Shown: positions 53,708 to 61,571, counted from the stretch's first letter. The stretch: DNA of 64,000 nt from Bacteroidales bacterium UBA4295 (GCA_002395805.1 DGVB01000026.1:1-64000); one strand, 5' to 3'. The notes: generated by a model from the letters alone, not told the origin. Program-made: numbers and translations.

Positions 53708-54108
53708 TCACGAAAGACGATTTGATATCCATCGGTGTGCTCAAACGCGCACACGACAAAGATCTGCCTGAGTTTATCTTCGTGCAGCGAGACGGATTGT
53801 TTGTACCATTTCGCTCTGAGAACATCGCTGAACTGCGAGGAGAAGAAGGGTTTGTACTGCGGACCGACATTCAAGACGAAGAGGACGGATTAATGACGTG
53901 GCAGGATCTGGTAGGATACACTCTGGAAGACGAAGGAGAGAATGGCGAATGGACAGAAGTGGGTGAGATAGCGGAGATCGACGAGAGTACCATCAACACA
54001 CTTGCGATATTGGATGACGGACGAATGATGCCGCTGCATGAAGATTTTATCATAGAGATAAACGAAGAAAACCGCATACTTCGCGTACATTTTCCTTTTG
54101 CCATATGA
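53704..54108 (+). CDS. rimM: Shortened ribosome maturation factor RimM
   Basis: A 134-aa protein that matches RimM from its start (ITKDDLISIGVLKRAH) through DLVGYTLEDEG to the PRC-like end (STINTLAILDDGRMMPLHEDFI). RimM helps mature the 30S head. The usual size is about 165-175 aa; here the N-terminal barrel is shorter, missing roughly 30 residues after the KxHG-like block (RAHDKDLPE). It overlaps trmH by 4 bases, which fits an RNA-modification context. Confidence 0.75.
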   Translation: MITKDDLISIGVLKRAHDKDLPEFIFVQRDGLFVPFRSENIAELRGEEGFVLRTDIQDEEDGLMTWQDLVGYTLEDEGENGEWTEVGEIAEIDESTINTLAILDDGRMMPLHEDFIIEINEENRILRVHFPFAI

Positions 54109-54677
54109 GTAAAAAACTGACGACAGCAGAGATGGGTCGCATGAACGTGGACCAGTACCGCGAAGCGGATAAACTGCCGCTGGTGGTCGTTCTCGACAAT
54201 GTACGAAGCCAGCATAATGTAGGTGCGGTCTTTCGTACGGCAGACGCCATGCGCATTGAGCGAGTCGTGCTATGCGGTATCTGTTGCTGCCCGCCTAATC
54301 AGGAGATTCATAAAACCGCACTCGGTGCGGAAGAGAGCGTAGCATGGCAGTATTACAAGGATACCAAAGAAGCCGTGCAGGCGCTACAGGACGAAGGATA
54401 TACCGTTTATGCCGTAGAGCAGGCACACGATTCTGTCACTCTCGAAGAGGTGGCAGAACAAATTTCAAAGATCAAAGATCAAAGTTCAAATAGTTCTAAA
54501 ATAGCTGTAGTTTTAGGACATGAAGTGTTCGGTGTACAGCAAGAAGTAGTAGATATTTGCACTCAATGCATAGAGATACCCCAATACGGAACGAAGCACT
54601 CGATGAACGTGTCAGTAACGGCAGGCATCGTGATGTACCGCTTAGCCTCCTCTCTCCGGCTCGCGACAAAGAAGTAG
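54105..54677 (+). CDS. TrmH/SpoU-family RNA 2'-O-methyltransferase
   Basis: A 190-aa SPOUT methyltransferase. Motif 1 is VLDNVRSQHNVGAVFRTADA, motif 2 VVLGHEVFGV, and motif 3 GTKHSMNVSVTAGIVMY, the knot. The target (tRNA or rRNA) is unknown. A TCAAAGA array adds SKIKDQSSNSSK before motif 2. The last 112 bases overlap the U32 gene in another frame. Confidence 0.9.
   Translation: MSKKLTTAEMGRMNVDQYREADKLPLVVVLDNVRSQHNVGAVFRTADAMRIERVVLCGICCCPPNQEIHKTALGAEESVAWQYYKDTKEAVQALQDEGYTVYAVEQAHDSVTLEEVAEQISKIKDQSSNSSKIAVVLGHEVFGVQQEVVDICTQCIEIPQYGTKHSMNVSVTAGIVMYRLASSLRLATKK
54466..54493. repeat. TCAAAGA heptamer array inside the SpoU gene
   Basis: TCAAAGA, TCAAAGA, TCAAAGT, TCAAATA, in frame and followed by a Ser-rich stretch. 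Confidence 0.9.
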
Positions 54678-56086
54678 CCAAAGCAGCTATTCAGGCCGGA
54701 GCGGATGCCATCTATATCGGTGCTCCTGCTTTTGGTGCGCGGCAAGCAGCCGGCAACAGTCTGGAGGATTTGGCAGCGGTAGTGAATTATGCCCACACAT
54801 ATGGGGTTCAAGTATTGGTGACAGTAAATACATTGCTTCGTGAAGAGGAATACCCGGAAGCGTTGAAGATGATTTATTCTCTTTATGAGATTGGCGTGGA
54901 TGCACTTATTATTCAGGATCTGCATCTGTTGGATTTCGACCTTCCCCCTATTCGTTTGCACGCTTCAACCCAATGCGACAACCGGACTCCCGAACACGTA
55001 GCCAAACTGCGCGATTTGGGTTTCAAACGTGTGGTATTGGCGCGCGAGTTGAGCATTGAAGAGATCCGAGCGATTCATGAAGCGGTACCAGATATTGAGT
55101 TAGAGGCATTCGTACACGGTGCTCTTTGCGTCAGTTATTCCGGCCGTTGTTATATTAGCGAAGTATTAGCCGGACGAAGCGCGAACAGAGGTGCTTGTGC
55201 GCAGTTCTGCCGCATGGCGTATGACCTGTTGGACAGCGAGATGAATGAAGTGGTTGACGAACAAGGCGAACCGATTCATCAGCGTTATTTATTGTCCTTG
55301 CAGGACATGGACCGCTCAGCGTATCTGCAGGAAATGATTGATGCCGGTGTGACGACCTTTAAGATTGAAGGCCGTCTCAAAGATGCCGACTACGTGACCA
55401 ATATCACAGCGTATTACAGGGAGAAGTTAGACCGCTGCGCTGACGGAGTACAGAATACAGAGTACAAACCGATTTACACACGTAGTTTTACGCCTGATCC
55501 GGAGAAGACCTTCCATCGCGGAGGGATAGACTATTTCTTACATGGCCGCACACCTCATATGGCCAATTGGGAAACGCCCAAATCCACCGGCGAATATATC
55601 GGCGAAGTGCTGGAGACACGGGGAAATACACTCCGTGTGCGGTTGAAGGGAGGAATAGTTCTGCATAATGGTGACGGACTAACTGTCGGTAGTGAAGGTT
55701 TCTCCGTCAACGGCGTAGAAGAAAACATCGTTAAGATAAATAAGGAGCCTACCTCCGTCTCATCCCTAAAGGGAAAAGCTTTATACCGAAACCTCGATGT
55801 CGAGTTCACTAAGAACCTACACTCCGAGCGGCGGATTCCGGTAGATGTCGTTTTCCGCGAGACCGAAGAGGGTTTTTACATACAAATTGGCGACAAGGAG
55901 CACTCCTTTGCATACACAAAAGAGCCAGCAAAGAACGCAGAGAAAACGATGGAGACCATCCGTACGCAATTGAGTAAATTAGGCGACACACCCTATATCG
56001 CACGGAAAGTGAAGATAGAGAGTGAACCGTATTTTATACCGATTAGCATTTTGAACCAGTGGCGCAGAGAAACGATACATGAATAA
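54566..56086 (+). CDS. U32 family peptidase, main part
   Basis: A 506-aa collagenase-like U32 protein (YhbU/TrhP-related). The core begins SLLSPARDKEVAKAAIQAGA and includes EAFVHGALCVSYSGRCY and ANRGACAQFCR, the Cys-rich signature. The related RlhA/TrhO families hydroxylate RNA. The only in-frame start near the core is the ATG at 54566, which puts the first 37 codons inside trmH. Two repeat inserts are visible (DGVQNTEYK and PTSVSSLKG). The frame ends in TAA, and the next 63 codons in the same frame encode the usual U32 C-terminus. Confidence 0.85.
   Translation: MHRDTPIRNEALDERVSNGRHRDVPLSLLSPARDKEVAKAAIQAGADAIYIGAPAFGARQAAGNSLEDLAAVVNYAHTYGVQVLVTVNTLLREEEYPEALKMIYSLYEIGVDALIIQDLHLLDFDLPPIRLHASTQCDNRTPEHVAKLRDLGFKRVVLARELSIEEIRAIHEAVPDIELEAFVHGALCVSYSGRCYISEVLAGRSANRGACAQFCRMAYDLLDSEMNEVVDEQGEPIHQRYLLSLQDMDRSAYLQEMIDAGVTTFKIEGRLKDADYVTNITAYYREKLDRCADGVQNTEYKPIYTRSFTPDPEKTFHRGGIDYFLHGRTPHMANWETPKSTGEYIGEVLETRGNTLRVRLKGGIVLHNGDGLTVGSEGFSVNGVEENIVKINKEPTSVSSLKGKALYRNLDVEFTKNLHSERRIPVDVVFRETEEGFYIQIGDKEHSFAYTKEPAKNAEKTMETIRTQLSKLGDTPYIARKVKIESEPYFIPISILNQWRRETIHE
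55446..55466. repeat. GAGTACA heptamer array inside the U32 gene
   Basis: GAGTACA, GAATACA, GAGTACA preceded by GACCGCTGCGCTGACG, matching the block at 4241-4260. Confidence 0.85.
55745..55778. repeat. Degenerate palindromic element inside the U32 gene
   Basis: GCCTACCTCCGTCTCATCCC and TAAAGGGAAAAGC resemble the CCTACCCCC...CCCTAAAGGG element in the M20 gene. Confidence 0.7.
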
Positions 56087-56278
56087 ATGGTAAACGATCG
56101 AACCGCAAATCCCTTAATGACTTGCAAATACTGCCTGTTGTTTGAACTCGGGCATTGCCGCAAGGTCAATCCTTATCCCAAAGACAAGGAACCGCGCTAT
56201 CTGCGTCTGCGTACAGGTAAAGTACTGACGCTCCATTTCGATTGCAAGAACTGCCAAATGTTGATAGACGAATGTTAG
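56087..56278 (+). CDS. Detached C-terminal domain of the U32 peptidase
   Basis: A 63-aa frame that starts with the ATG directly after the U32 TAA and in the same frame. It encodes PLMTCKYCLLFELGHC and LTLHFDCKNCQM, which is the usual end of Bacteroidota U32 proteins with four conserved cysteines. Roughly 50-80 residues that normally link it to the core seem to be missing. Either it is translated by termination-reinitiation (TAAATG), or the gene is broken. Confidence 0.75.
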   Translation: MVNDRTANPLMTCKYCLLFELGHCRKVNPYPKDKEPRYLRLRTGKVLTLHFDCKNCQMLIDEC

Positions 56279-57474
56279 CTTTTATTTTATCCTTAGTATT
56301 GCATGTTTCTGCGGGCGAAAGCATCAACGCCGCACTGGACTCCGCTCGAACGGTGTATGCCGAGCGAGGCGAGAGAACTACAATCCATATTGAACCGGGC
56401 ACGTATCGGGAAGAGATTACTATTGATGTGCCTGGACTGACGATGAAGAACGCCAGCCGGAGACCTTCTATCGGGTTGAAGAACGGAGGTGTGGATTGCG
56501 ACAAGAACGCCGTGCGGATAACCTGGTATTACGGGCATGGATACCAATACCGGTCGATGGGAGACAAGATCAATTACGGAGGCAGCCGCATGCGGCTATG
56601 GAACGCATCAGTGCTTGTTACCGCTCCTGATTTTACGGCAGAGAATATCATCTTTGAGAATTCCTTCAATCTCTATGTCTGCGACCTTGAAGCGGCAGAC
56701 AGTCTTGTCGATATCTCGCAATCCGACATGCCTTGGACGGAGAAAGAGCGACCGAAGAAGATCATGCCTGTTCGTCCGAAAGAAGTGGGATCTACCGAAG
56801 TACAAAAGAAAGCCTACCGTGAGCGTGCAGCAGCCATTTCTTTTGACGAGAAGGCGACGAACGCCCACTTGAAGAACTGTCGCGCAGTGGGACGACAAGA
56901 CGTGCTCTACGGTGCACAAGGCGCCTCAATCTATTGGGAAGGCGGAATCCTGCAAGGCAGTGTGGATTTTATCTTCGGCGCCATGACAATGAGCGTCAAC
57001 AGAGCTACTATCGTTGCAAATATCAACGGCGAGAAAGGGGATAAATGCTATATCTCCGCCGGCCGGAGCGGAAGCAACGAGAAAGGCGAAAAGGCTTCTT
57101 CTTCACGCGGAATGCTGTTCTATAAATGCCATATACGGCTTGCTGACGAAAATGAGCTAGTAAATCGGTCTGTCAGTCCGAAGGACAGTCTGTATTCTGT
57201 CAGCGCAGCGGTCTTCTTAGCCCGCCCGTGGCGGAGTTGGGGCGAAACCGTATGGGCTTATACCACTTGGGACGAAGGAGTGCTTAATCCTGACGGGTGG
57301 AGCACCGGACTGATCCAGAAACGCCCTGAGTTCGATCCCGCCAGTCCGTGTCCGCGCAGTTATGAATACAAATCGCAGGACGGCTCTGCAGGCAGACCAA
57401 AATGGGTCTCCGTTCTCCGGAAACCCATTTTACCCGATGGCACAAAACTGAAGCCGAAATCTTGGCTTAAGTAA
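56272..57474 (+). CDS. Pectinesterase-family protein
   Basis: A 400-aa secreted protein (MLAFILSLVLHVSA signal peptide) with a right-handed beta-helix of the pectin methylesterase family (CE8). Catalytic landmarks are the Gln in GRQDVLYG, the Asp in SVDFIFGA and the Arg in FLARPWRSWG. It would demethylate plant pectin. Residues about 302-320 carry a repeat insert (SVSPKDSLYSVSAA) just before the Arg motif. It overlaps the U32 C-terminal piece by 7 bases. No other pectin genes are near. Confidence 0.88.
   Translation: MLAFILSLVLHVSAGESINAALDSARTVYAERGERTTIHIEPGTYREEITIDVPGLTMKNASRRPSIGLKNGGVDCDKNAVRITWYYGHGYQYRSMGDKINYGGSRMRLWNASVLVTAPDFTAENIIFENSFNLYVCDLEAADSLVDISQSDMPWTEKERPKKIMPVRPKEVGSTEVQKKAYRERAAAISFDEKATNAHLKNCRAVGRQDVLYGAQGASIYWEGGILQGSVDFIFGAMTMSVNRATIVANINGEKGDKCYISAGRSGSNEKGEKASSSRGMLFYKCHIRLADENELVNRSVSPKDSLYSVSAAVFLARPWRSWGETVWAYTTWDEGVLNPDGWSTGLIQKRPEFDPASPCPRSYEYKSQDGSAGRPKWVSVLRKPILPDGTKLKPKSWLK
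57165..57220. repeat. CTGTCAG / CTGTATT repeat inside the pectinesterase gene
   Basis: CGGTCTGTCAGTCCGAAGG, then ACAGTCTGTATTCTGTCAGC and GCAGCGGTC. It shares its units with 4229-4267 and 4675-4723. Confidence 0.85.
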
Positions 57475-57606
57475 GCCATAATTGCCGATTATTAAGATTT
57501 TAGCATTCTACCAGCCTCAGTCTACGACCTGCGCAACGTCAGCGCACGGTCTGCTATTTGGAACGATGTTGAAAGGTATATGATTATTAAGAATCCCTAC
57601 AACAAA

Positions 57607-57634
57607 ACCTACCCTCAACTTGTGAGGGCAGGGA
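57607..57634. repeat. Intergenic CCTACCCTCAA..GAGGGCAGGG element
   Basis: A palindromic element of the CCCT..AGGG family lies in the gap after the pectinesterase gene; a short AAAGACT-AAGTCTTT hairpin follows at about 57635-57650 and may end transcription. Confidence 0.65.
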
Positions 57635-57686
57635 AAGACTAAGTCTTTATATGTTGTTGGGCACTTCTTTGTCAGCGTGAAACTTA

Positions 57687-58001
57687 TTATTTATCCACTA
57701 TTTCCATCGTACATCCATGTTTATTGGAATTTGTTACTATGAATGAGTGCAAGTTCTGCCCTTGATTTAAAGTGCTCTTAAGCCAATCTTTGACCATATT
57801 CTCTGGTAATTGAGATCCGTCAAAATCTAAATTACATTCGCTACATGTATTCAGCGGAGGATTAATTGTAATCTTCAACTGTTTCCCATGTCCGGGAATA
57901 TCTTCCACCTTTGCTTTAATCTCATAAAATGTTAATGGCGTACTGCAAACAGATGCTTCACATTCGCACTCTGTTTGGATAAATTCAATGCACTTGCTCA
58001 T
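57687..58001 (-). CDS. Small cysteine-rich protein, function unknown
   Basis: A 104-aa protein starting MSKCIEFIQTECECEASVC. Cysteines occur as CECEASVC and CSECNLDF (a zinc-knuckle-like pair) plus one near the end. No family recognised. It is the last of three minus-strand genes in an AT-rich segment and lies 13 bases after the 74-aa gene. A metal site is a reasonable guess only. Confidence 0.5.
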   Translation of the reverse strand: MSKCIEFIQTECECEASVCSTPLTFYEIKAKVEDIPGHGKQLKITINPPLNTCSECNLDFDGSQLPENMVKDWLKSTLNQGQNLHSFIVTNSNKHGCTMEIVDK

Positions 58002-58014
58002 AATTGTCAATAAT

Positions 58015-58239
58015 TTAGAAGTTTCTATTTACTTTTGCTTGCTCATCGAGAATATATGCTAAAGTATTATCTATTGTGATTTCCCCTATACCACGAATGC
58101 CGTTAGCAAATCTTTCCAATTCTCTACGTATAGTCATAGCCAAAGGAAATGGATTAGTAATGTAATAAGGCATCCTCACCCTAATCTGTCTAATCCATGC
58201 ATTTTTGGCTCTTGTGTGTATCCCTTGAAGAAAAGGCAT
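58015..58239 (-). CDS. Small protein, function unknown
   Basis: A 74-aa basic protein (MPFLQGIHTRAKNAWIRQIR) with a helical C-terminus. No family is recognised. It lies 9 bases after the BACON lipoprotein gene and 13 before the Cys-rich gene, so the three are likely co-transcribed. The codon use is AT-rich compared with flanking genes. Confidence 0.45.
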   Translation of the reverse strand: MPFLQGIHTRAKNAWIRQIRVRMPYYITNPFPLAMTIRRELERFANGIRGIGEITIDNTLAYILDEQAKVNRNF

Positions 58240-58248
58240 GAAAATGGT

Positions 58249-59373
58249 TTATTCAATTTCTCTTACCAAGCGAACAGAAAGGCCATCGTATGATTTGAGT
58301 TCTGCCATAGTATGAGGAATAATTTCATGGTTTGAAAATTCTAGATGCATTACATAACCATCACTCCGTTTATAGGAAGACCAGTAACAACCATAGGAGG
58401 ATTCGTAACTCGTACTTCTTCGATAACCAGCCTCTGGAAGAAAAACGGCACCTGCCGATTCCATAATATTCCATTGCTCAGCTGTGTAGACATTATCTCT
58501 GTAATGGTCACTTCCAGAATCTGAATAAGAATATGTGTCTCTAGTCATACCTAAAGAGGTACTAGGGGTGAATGTAACATCGCTAGGGGTCTGCCAGTTA
58601 TCAGGCAAAATAATTAGTCCTCTTCTCCCATTTACTTTGCCAAGACCTAATAACTTTGCGGCATTTCCTCGCTGTAGGAACAAATAATCTAAATCATCTT
58701 TACTTAGCGTTCGCCATTGATTGGCTTGATTGCCGCCATTACTAATTGCATTTGTACCCCAATCAACAAATACCCTATAATTTGATTCAGAAGTAGAAGA
58801 CAAGACAGGATTATTTCCTGTTCCCCAACCGAATAGGTCAATCCAACCAGAGTAAGTGTTACCGATATACGAGTTTCCGTAACCAGCTACATCATTATTC
58901 CCGATAATGTCATACTGATGGTGTGCGAAACGCCAGGTTTTCGTACTAGCTTGATACTGAAGATTTCCTTGAGAGAATTGCACTTTTTTTGAAGAGCTTA
59001 CAGAAAACTTACCTGGTAGAATTCCATTTGGGTACGACTGTGGCTCTTCTTCGCGATAGATAATCAACTTTGCTGTGCCTTCACCATTACTAAATAGCAC
59101 AGTGGCCTCATCTTTTCCTCCAGACGCCACTTTGATGGTTACAAACGCATCTCCTTGCGCAGAGTTGGGACTAATAGTTACCCAAGTTTTGTTTGTGGTA
59201 GCAGACCATGCTGCGAAAGATGAAATGGATACTGTAAATGAGCCACCATTTTCAAATACTGTTTGGGTTGTAGGATCACAAGTAATTGTAGTAGAGGTGC
59301 TACTTGGATTGTTTTTGTCTGTACAAGCAAGCATACATGAAGCTGCAAATACAAAAAATAATAGTTTCTTCAT
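58249..59373 (-). CDS. BACON-domain lipoprotein with FISUMP-like C-terminus
   Basis: A 374-aa lipoprotein with lipobox CMLAC (Cys17). A BACON Ig-like domain follows at about 35-110 (ENGGSFTVSISSFAAWSATT, TWVTISP, TVLFSNGEG). The rest resembles the DUF1566/Fibrobacter major paralogous type (KVQFSQGNLQYQASTKTWRF, GYYWSS-like GCYWSSYKRSDGY, LSVRLVRE). It is a surface protein, often phase- or strain-variable. The gene is markedly AT-rich against its neighbours and sits in an accessory segment. Confidence 0.82.
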   Translation of the reverse strand: MKKLLFFVFAASCMLACTDKNNPSSTSTTITCDPTTQTVFENGGSFTVSISSFAAWSATTNKTWVTISPNSAQGDAFVTIKVASGGKDEATVLFSNGEGTAKLIIYREEEPQSYPNGILPGKFSVSSSKKVQFSQGNLQYQASTKTWRFAHHQYDIIGNNDVAGYGNSYIGNTYSGWIDLFGWGTGNNPVLSSTSESNYRVFVDWGTNAISNGGNQANQWRTLSKDDLDYLFLQRGNAAKLLGLGKVNGRRGLIILPDNWQTPSDVTFTPSTSLGMTRDTYSYSDSGSDHYRDNVYTAEQWNIMESAGAVFLPEAGYRRSTSYESSYGCYWSSYKRSDGYVMHLEFSNHEIIPHTMAELKSYDGLSVRLVREIE

Positions 59374-59802
59374 TTTTTTTTAATATTTGTTCCCTTCTTA
59401 CGCCTTCAGGGATTGGCATATTTTTCATCATTCTACCAAACAATAAAAAACGCGAATAACTATTGTTATCCGTGCTAGTGGTCGTAGGAAATACCTTGCT
59501 GTCAGATAATTATTAGTTACTCGCGCCGTGTATATATCCGCCAACACACTATTAGAACAATCCAATAGTGTGGGCGAGTCTTACACTCGTGAGCATCTAC
59601 ATTAACTTGTTACTGAACAGCTGCTTTTGAAAGTTCCTACGTTTCTAGCATCAGATTACAAGCGTGTAAACGCTTTTTCAATATGTTCTAGCGCAACGCT
59701 TTGCGCTTGTCTTTATGTCTTGTTTTGTCTTTTTCCTTTCCCGGAGTGCTTGAAAGCACCGCTCGGAGAGGGACGATGATTCTTAGCCCTAAAGGGCACA
59801 AT
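59374..59802. other. 429-bp non-coding region with serial hairpins
   Basis: No supported gene. At least five perfect stem-loops are visible: CACACTATT/AATAGTGTG near 59546-59573, CGAGT/ACTCG near 59575-59590, AGCGT-GTAA-ACGCT near 59664, AGCGCAA/TTGCGCT near 59692, and GTGCTT-GA-AAGCAC near 59747. A GCCCT-AA-AGGGC stem lies at 59786. It may carry a structured RNA or the scar of an inserted element. Confidence 0.55.
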
Positions 59803-60621
59803 CTACTCAGTTATAAATTCTACTTCCGTTGTTAGATGGCGGATGCCACCCAGTTTGAGTTCGGGTGTGTTGATACGGATGTCGCAGTCAATCACAAACA
59901 CATTTCCGTTAACGGACTTGATTACATTTTCGTCGTGCAAGTCGCTCAGATAAATCTCCGGCGTGGTATAGGTCCAGTTACGCGGATTGCGGAGTTCAAA
60001 ACCCATTCGTTCTGCAAACTGCTGAATCTCCTCGTCCGACATTTGTTCGCCTTGGATGTGCGGTTGCTCTACAATGACTTGAAAATCCCCTTCGCTCGTG
60101 CGACCGAAGCCCAGCACATTAAGGCGTGTCTCCGGGAAATAGGCATTGTGCAGACTGATACGGTCGAGTGCCAAAACAGGCAGGATATAATAATCCAAAC
60201 CGATAGATTTTACAAGTGTATTGCCTTTATAGTACACATGTGCTTCGCCGCCTTCGGCTATCTGTTCGCCCAATAAAGAAGGCAGGCTTTTGTCCACATC
60301 GTCTATCCAGCAGCCGACAGTCCTTGCCCACTGTTCTATACGTTTTGCTTGCGTCTCTGCGCATTCGCGCTCTCTTTGGAAACTGCCTTCCGGCGCAGAG
60401 AGGCTACTTGGGTCAATACCTGCTCCCGCGAGTAAGGATGCAATGACATGATTGCTACCTCCCGCTGCGCAGCCATGCTGTTCGAGCGGTGAAAATCGTT
60501 GATAAACAAGCCGCCCTGAGATGAATTGTTCTGCATATTGTTCCAGTTGTTTAAGCCCGCGGGCATCGTACCCTTGGGCGATAATTGTGTCTATATATTT
60601 CCAAAAATCGGTATTGGTCAT
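59803..60621 (-). CDS. Kinase-fold protein of the polyvalent-protein type
   Basis: A 272-aa protein with a Ser/Thr/Tyr-kinase-like fold as found in mobile-element polyvalent proteins: glycine loop EGGEAHVYY, Lys in LVKSIG, catalytic loop SDLHDENVI and metal motif VIDCDI. The middle includes ALDRISLHNAYFPETRL and VIVEQPHIQG. In phages and plasmids such domains sit in large multidomain proteins; a free-standing copy in the chromosome suggests capture from one, or a toxin/defence role. The ATG at 60621 is used; an upstream TTG would add eight residues. It follows nadC by 32 bases. Confidence 0.78.
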   Translation of the reverse strand: MTNTDFWKYIDTIIAQGYDARGLKQLEQYAEQFISGRLVYQRFSPLEQHGCAAGGSNHVIASLLAGAGIDPSSLSAPEGSFQRERECAETQAKRIEQWARTVGCWIDDVDKSLPSLLGEQIAEGGEAHVYYKGNTLVKSIGLDYYILPVLALDRISLHNAYFPETRLNVLGFGRTSEGDFQVIVEQPHIQGEQMSDEEIQQFAERMGFELRNPRNWTYTTPEIYLSDLHDENVIKSVNGNVFVIDCDIRINTPELKLGGIRHLTTEVEFITE

Positions 60622-60653
60622 ACTCGCCTTTGCAACTTTCGGCAATTATGTCT

Positions 60654-61520
60654 TTACTTCACTGCCTTGAACGACATGTCCAAGGATTTGTAGCTATGCG
60701 TGAGCGCGCCGACAGAAACGAAGTCCACACCTTGCTCGGCGTACGAACGAATCGTCTCTATCGTAATACCTCCGGAGGACTCAATCTCCATATGACGTCC
60801 CGCCGTTTTCTCCCAAGCGCGGATGATATCTACCGCCTCTTTGGTTTTCTCCGGCGTGAAGTTATCCAGCATGATACGGTCCGGTATGTTTGTCGCAAGT
60901 GCCTCTTTGATCTCATCGAAATTACGGCACTCAATCTCGATCTTCAGGTTCTTTCCCTTCTCCTTACAATAATCGCGTGCCCGCGTGAGGGCTGCTGTGA
61001 TGCCTCCGGCGAAATCCACATGGTTATCTTTGAGCAGAATCATATCGAAAAGCCCAATACGATGATTCATGCCACCGCCCAGCGCTACTGCTTCTTTTTC
61101 CAAATAACGGAGTCCCGGCGTGGTCTTACGAGTATCCAATACATGGCATCCGGTGTCTTCTATCAGAGATTGATACTTATGTGCGGTTGTAGCCACGCCG
61201 GACATGCGTTGCATGATATTAAGCATCGTGCGCTCGATCTGCAGCAGACTCAGCTCCTTGCCATAGACCTTAAACGCCACGTCACCCGGCTTCACATGGT
61301 CGCCGTCATGCAGAAATTGCTCTACCCTGCATTCGGGGTCGAAATAATTAATGATTTCTTTCGCCACCTCGACTCCGGCGAGCACACCTGTATCTTTAAT
61401 TATGAGTTGCTGGCAGCCCATCTGGGTAGGAGGAATACAACTGAGAGAAGTATGATCGCCGTCACGGATATCTTCCTCAAACCAGATGGCTATCAGTTTA
61501 CGAAGTTCTTGTTTGTCCAT
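60654..61520 (-). CDS. nadC: Nicotinate-nucleotide pyrophosphorylase (carboxylating)
   Basis: A 288-aa quinolinate phosphoribosyltransferase of NAD synthesis. Landmarks are LDTRKTTPGLRYLEK, NHRIGLFDMILLKDNH, EIECRNFDEIKEAL, IMLDNFTPE and ESSGGI. Length is standard. It has its own promoter, which shares its -33 box with the divergent barrel gene. nadA and nadB are not in the window. Confidence 0.96.
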   Translation of the reverse strand: MDKQELRKLIAIWFEEDIRDGDHTSLSCIPPTQMGCQQLIIKDTGVLAGVEVAKEIINYFDPECRVEQFLHDGDHVKPGDVAFKVYGKELSLLQIERTMLNIMQRMSGVATTAHKYQSLIEDTGCHVLDTRKTTPGLRYLEKEAVALGGGMNHRIGLFDMILLKDNHVDFAGGITAALTRARDYCKEKGKNLKIEIECRNFDEIKEALATNIPDRIMLDNFTPEKTKEAVDIIRAWEKTAGRHMEIESSGGITIETIRSYAEQGVDFVSVGALTHSYKSLDMSFKAVK

Positions 61521-61540
61521 AGTTTTTTGAATTTATGCCA

Positions 61541-61571
61541 CAAAATTACACTTTTTTTTGCATATATGCAA
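61541..61571 (-). promoter_or_regulatory. Promoter of nadC
   Basis: Minus strand TTG (61571-61569), 20 bases, TAATTTTG (61548-61541). The -33 box is one half of the palindrome TTGCATATATGCAA (61558-61571). Confidence 0.83.

Noticed and set aside
57687..60645. Prophage or integrative element
   Set aside because: No integrase, transposase, att-like repeats or structural genes are present; only base composition and a kinase-fold gene hint at transfer.
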